A stretch of 34,650 bases of DNA from an uncultured Veillonellaceae bacterium. Lineage in GTDB: Bacteria > Bacillota > Negativicutes > Selenomonadales > Selenomonadaceae. A program made the position numbers and the translations under genes. Numbering within the stretch: the first letter of the stretch is position 1; each line of letters opens with the position of its first letter. Shown piece after piece: positions 32,279 to 34,650 of this stretch. The DNA lies in contig CAMFES010000010.1 in the NCBI GenBank assembly GCA_945949525.1, positions 1 through 34,650 on the forward strand, in the 5' to 3' direction. A model generated the notes under the pieces. The model did no database searches and was not told the origin of the DNA. It saw only the letters and a list, made by a program, of their open reading frames with translations.

Positions 32279-33526
32279 TTAAAACTTCATCCCTGCCTTA
32301 ATGCAGATAGCAAATACATTACGCAACTGATCCCGGAAATTTTCCCCCAAATCAACACTCATATCCATGCCATCTGATTCCATAAAATCAAGATATTCTA
32401 TGCGCAGCTTCGAGCAAAGACTGTTCAAAAATTCCACTGGAGCTTTCTCCGCTTCTACTTTCAGTACATTAATCATCTTCTCCTGCTCCGCTGCATTTTG
32501 CTCCGAGGCAGCTAAACTTGCCTCCAACTTGGCAAGCTCAATTTTATTAGCTTCCAGTAATGCCTGCAAATTTTCAATGGATTCCTCTTTTTGTGCTATT
32601 TTATCCAGATAACTTTTCTTCTCTAGTTCCAGCCTTTCCACCTGCTGCTGTTTCTGCTTGCAAAGCTGCTGCCAGTCTTTGAGTTTCTTCTCATAGCCTG
32701 CAAGAATAGCCTGCACATCCTCCTCTACCTGCTTATCTTCTTTATCAGCCGCACTATTGCCATTATCATTTTTAGAAACAGTCTTTGCATTTTGAGGCAT
32801 AGCCAGTTCTTTGTCATTGGATTTGTTTTCTTTCACAGATTGTACCGGCTTTGCTTGCTTCTCTGCTGACTGCAACACCTGCTCCTCTATGGCCTGTGAC
32901 TGCTCCAGCACAAACCAATTTTCAAGCATCTCCATTTTTTTCTGGCAAGCTATATCCATTTTTGAAAAATCATACTGCTTTTTTAGCTGAGCAATAAATT
33001 GGTTGAAGTTACGCATTGCCCCCATCTGAAGCCCTGCCTTATTTAACACATCAGCCGTAGGCAAAACAACATCGCTATTTAAATTTTTAAGGAACTGCTC
33101 AACATACTTAGGTGCATTGCCATCCAGTTTCTTTTCCTTATTCATGACAACTGTTGGAATACGCATGATTATTGCTACCAATAATTCTGCCTCTTTATGC
33201 TGGTCATTCAAGCACAAACCAAAGAGGGAAAATACCATACGGGCTGTTTCTGTAGTCTTTTTGCCGTATAGATTTCCCCTGGCAAACCTATGAAAAACAT
33301 CAACCGAATTTTTAGCATGACATATATATTCTTTCAAGGGTTTTGCCCCACAAAACTTTAAACCATCGTATATATACTTCTCAGTTGCATCAGAAAATCC
33401 TTCTGCCTGCAGCATTTCCGTCAAAACCTGTTCATACAACTTCTTATCAGCAACTTTAAGCTTAGAGCTTGATTTTGTCTTAGTGGCTTGCAAAATCTTA
33501 TCCAATACTTCTTTACAATTAGCCAT
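32279..33526 (-). CDS. Coiled-coil protein of unknown function, possible partner of the Hsp70-like protein
   Basis: The ATG at 33526 has GGAGGG upstream (415 residues). The N-terminal ~200 residues are helical with no recognised family. A Lys/Asn/Gln-rich linker follows, then a long coiled coil (about 270-365, heptad-like KKLKDWQQLCKQKQQQVERLELEKKSYLDKIAQKE in pieces). The C-terminal ~45 residues (EYLDFMESDG, FRDQLRNVFAICIKAGMKF) recall the tail of GrpE-like exchange factors, where a coil precedes a small domain; this is inference. Placement directly before the Hsp70-like gene fits a dedicated co-chaperone or adaptor. Confidence 0.75.
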   Translation of the reverse strand: MANCKEVLDKILQATKTKSSSKLKVADKKLYEQVLTEMLQAEGFSDATEKYIYDGLKFCGAKPLKEYICHAKNSVDVFHRFARGNLYGKKTTETARMVFSLFGLCLNDQHKEAELLVAIIMRIPTVVMNKEKKLDGNAPKYVEQFLKNLNSDVVLPTADVLNKAGLQMGAMRNFNQFIAQLKKQYDFSKMDIACQKKMEMLENWFVLEQSQAIEEQVLQSAEKQAKPVQSVKENKSNDKELAMPQNAKTVSKNDNGNSAADKEDKQVEEDVQAILAGYEKKLKDWQQLCKQKQQQVERLELEKKSYLDKIAQKEESIENLQALLEANKIELAKLEASLAASEQNAAEQEKMINVLKVEAEKAPVEFLNSLCSKLRIEYLDFMESDGMDMSVDLGENFRDQLRNVFAICIKAGMKF

Positions 33527-33573
33527 AATTCCCTCCATAAAAACACTTTTCATGCAACTTACCAGATTGCTGC

Positions 33574-34092
33574 TCAGATAATCTCTATCTGGCACATCTT
33601 CATAGCATTTAAGGCATTGATGTGGCTTTCAGCCGTAACACCTGCACAACAGGTGCTGTCAATCCTTATCTTAATTTCTGGAAAAAATGCTTTTAGGAGC
33701 ATGGCATTGGATATGACGCAGATATCCGTACACAGGCCTCCCAGGGTAATTTCATCATAACCCGCAGCAATCTCCTGCCAGCCGGTATACCCAAAAGAAG
33801 GTTTCTCCACAATAGCAACAGCTTTTTCTGCAAACTCCTGCAAAACTTCCGCTATCTGCCAGCCATCTGTACCTTTGATACAATGCTGCACCGGCAGATT
33901 TTTTCCCTCCTGAGTCTCCAGATAATTACTCCCATGCGTGTCCATAGTAAATACAATATCTGTATCTTTCCTTATCTGGATTTCTGCCAAACGCTCAGCC
34001 ATACGCGGCAGCATTTCCTGAGCTTCTTTAGTACCTAGGCTACCATCAATAAAATCTTTCTGCATATCCACAGCCACATATAGTTTTTTCAT
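33574..34092 (-). CDS. Nicotinamidase/isochorismatase-family cysteine hydrolase
   Basis: The 172-residue protein has the Asp-Lys-Cys triad of the family: D9 in VDMQKDF, K97 in VEKPSF and C121 in GGLCTDICV. Metal-ligand candidates typical of nicotinamidase PncA are in FTMDTHG (D51, H53), plus H70 in PVQHCIKGTDGW. The likely reaction is hydrolysis of nicotinamide to nicotinate in NAD salvage. It is the first gene of the defence operon, behind its promoter with AGGGAGAGG, and 47 bases before the coiled-coil gene. Whether it belongs to the defence function or is a passenger is open. Confidence 0.88.
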   Translation of the reverse strand: MKKLYVAVDMQKDFIDGSLGTKEAQEMLPRMAERLAEIQIRKDTDIVFTMDTHGSNYLETQEGKNLPVQHCIKGTDGWQIAEVLQEFAEKAVAIVEKPSFGYTGWQEIAAGYDEITLGGLCTDICVISNAMLLKAFFPEIKIRIDSTCCAGVTAESHINALNAMKMCQIEII

Positions 34093-34142
34093 AAGCCTCT
34101 CCCTATATCTAAATATATCATTAGTTTACTTCTTTAGCTATT

Positions 34143-34171
34143 ATTATATTCTTTTCTAACACTTTTACCAA
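34143..34171 (-). promoter_or_regulatory. Predicted promoter of the DrmAB operon
   Basis: On the minus strand TTGGTA (34166-34171), a 17-base spacer and a perfect TATAAT (34143-34148) lie about 50 bases before the first start codon. No comparable promoter is seen inside the operon. Confidence 0.65.
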
Positions 34172-34325
34172 TACTTATATAAAATTTTATAAAAACTGTC
34201 ATCTGCATACCTGCTGGCAGCTTCAAGCTTCGCCATCTCCCTATCTCCCCATTGCCGGGGAGATGCAAGCCTAAGCGTTATGTAATATGTAGCGTACATT
34301 TTGTAGCGTTGATTATTCTGTTATA

Positions 34326-34524
34326 TCTGTTCAGACTAAGAGAGGGGCGAGTTGGGGCTGTACCTATAGAAAACCTTTGTTGTGCCTCGGTGCTTAGCGA
34401 TACGCGAGCTGAAAGCGAAGCGTGAGCTTAGCATCCGCTAGGCGCAATGAGGAGCGCGAGCGTGTTTTCTATAGGTATTGCCCCTGCTCACCCCTTTTTA
34501 TGTCTGAACAGAGTGCACGAAGCA
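34326..34524. repeat. Long palindromic element (repeat region C) at the right island boundary
   Basis: The left arm (34326-34374) and right arm (34464-34512) are reverse complements over about 49 bases, from TCTGTTCAGAC to CTATAGAAAAC. The core carries GCCTCGGTGCTTAGCGATACGCGAG, split here as GCCTCGGTGCTTAG and GATACGCGAG, plus CTTAGCATCCGCTAGGCG and GAGCGCGAGCGTG, as in repeat A2. The right arm with its flank is the inverted copy of 21632-21702. The stretch 34172-34325 before it has one small hairpin (ATCTCCCC/GGGGAGAT, 34243-34264) and no gene. Confidence 0.85.
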
Positions 34525-34614
34525 ACAAAAAAGAGGCTACTTTGCAGTAATCTCTTTCTAGCCGGCAACTTCTATGGAAGCCTGCCTGACGGCAACCTTT
34601 CAATTAAAGTGTAA

Positions 34615-34638
34615 GGAAAATCTGCGCGCAGATTTTCC
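34615..34638. repeat. Perfect 24-base palindrome
   Basis: GGAAAATCTGCG is followed directly by its reverse complement. It may be part of a terminator for a gene beyond the window end; the rest of 34525-34650 shows no gene. Confidence 0.6.
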
Positions 34639-34650
34639 CGCAATATGCCA

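Overview
The window looks like chromosome of a Negativicutes bacterium (Selenomonas/Mitsuokella/Megamonas-like Firmicutes with an outer membrane). This is inferred from gene content: a SCIFF peptide with its radical SAM maturase, the rapZ-yvcK-whiA cluster with a membrane-anchored YvcK, a walJ-htrA-rlmH cluster, and a tandem CobT fusion resembling the ArsA/ArsB enzymes known from Sporomusa. No rRNA, tRNA or CRISPR array was recognised.

Layout. 1-671 is non-coding and made of long imperfect palindromes. 672-8653 (minus) runs from a HAD phosphatase through rapZ, yvcK, whiA, a polysaccharide deacetylase and a secreted protein to the SCIFF peptide gene scfA and its maturase scfB. 8722-10698 (minus) is a PASTA-type penicillin-binding protein, divergent from an Lrp/AsnC regulator at 10845-11291. 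11345-13697 (minus) is walJ-htrA-rlmH. About 14000-14167 (plus) is a candidate small RNA with its own promoter and terminator, followed by a PerR-type regulator (minus) and the divergent tex gene (plus). An intact IS30-family element (17082-18300) lies between tex and a fused CobT-CobT (ArsAB-like) gene, at about the predicted transcription start of the latter. A secreted protein with a RelA/SpoT-like C-terminal domain follows at 20639-21517 (minus).

21632-34524 is the accessory part. It is more AT-rich and bounded on both sides by inverted copies of a structured repeat. Inside is a six-gene minus-strand operon read from a promoter near 34170: nicotinamidase-like hydrolase, coiled-coil protein, Hsp70-like ATPase, UvrD-like helicase, DrmA helicase and DrmB (DUF1998). 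DrmA and DrmB are the core of the DISARM anti-phage system, but no DISARM methyltransferase, DrmC phospholipase D, DrmD or DrmE is visible. The array is therefore a DISARM-related but methylase-free candidate defence system, with a chaperone-like pair and a second helicase in place of the usual partners. A small secreted protein of unknown function sits at the downstream edge of the island.

The three structured repeat regions (about 46-606, 21632-22002 and 34326-34524) share sequence modules and look like one family of non-coding, strongly palindromic elements.
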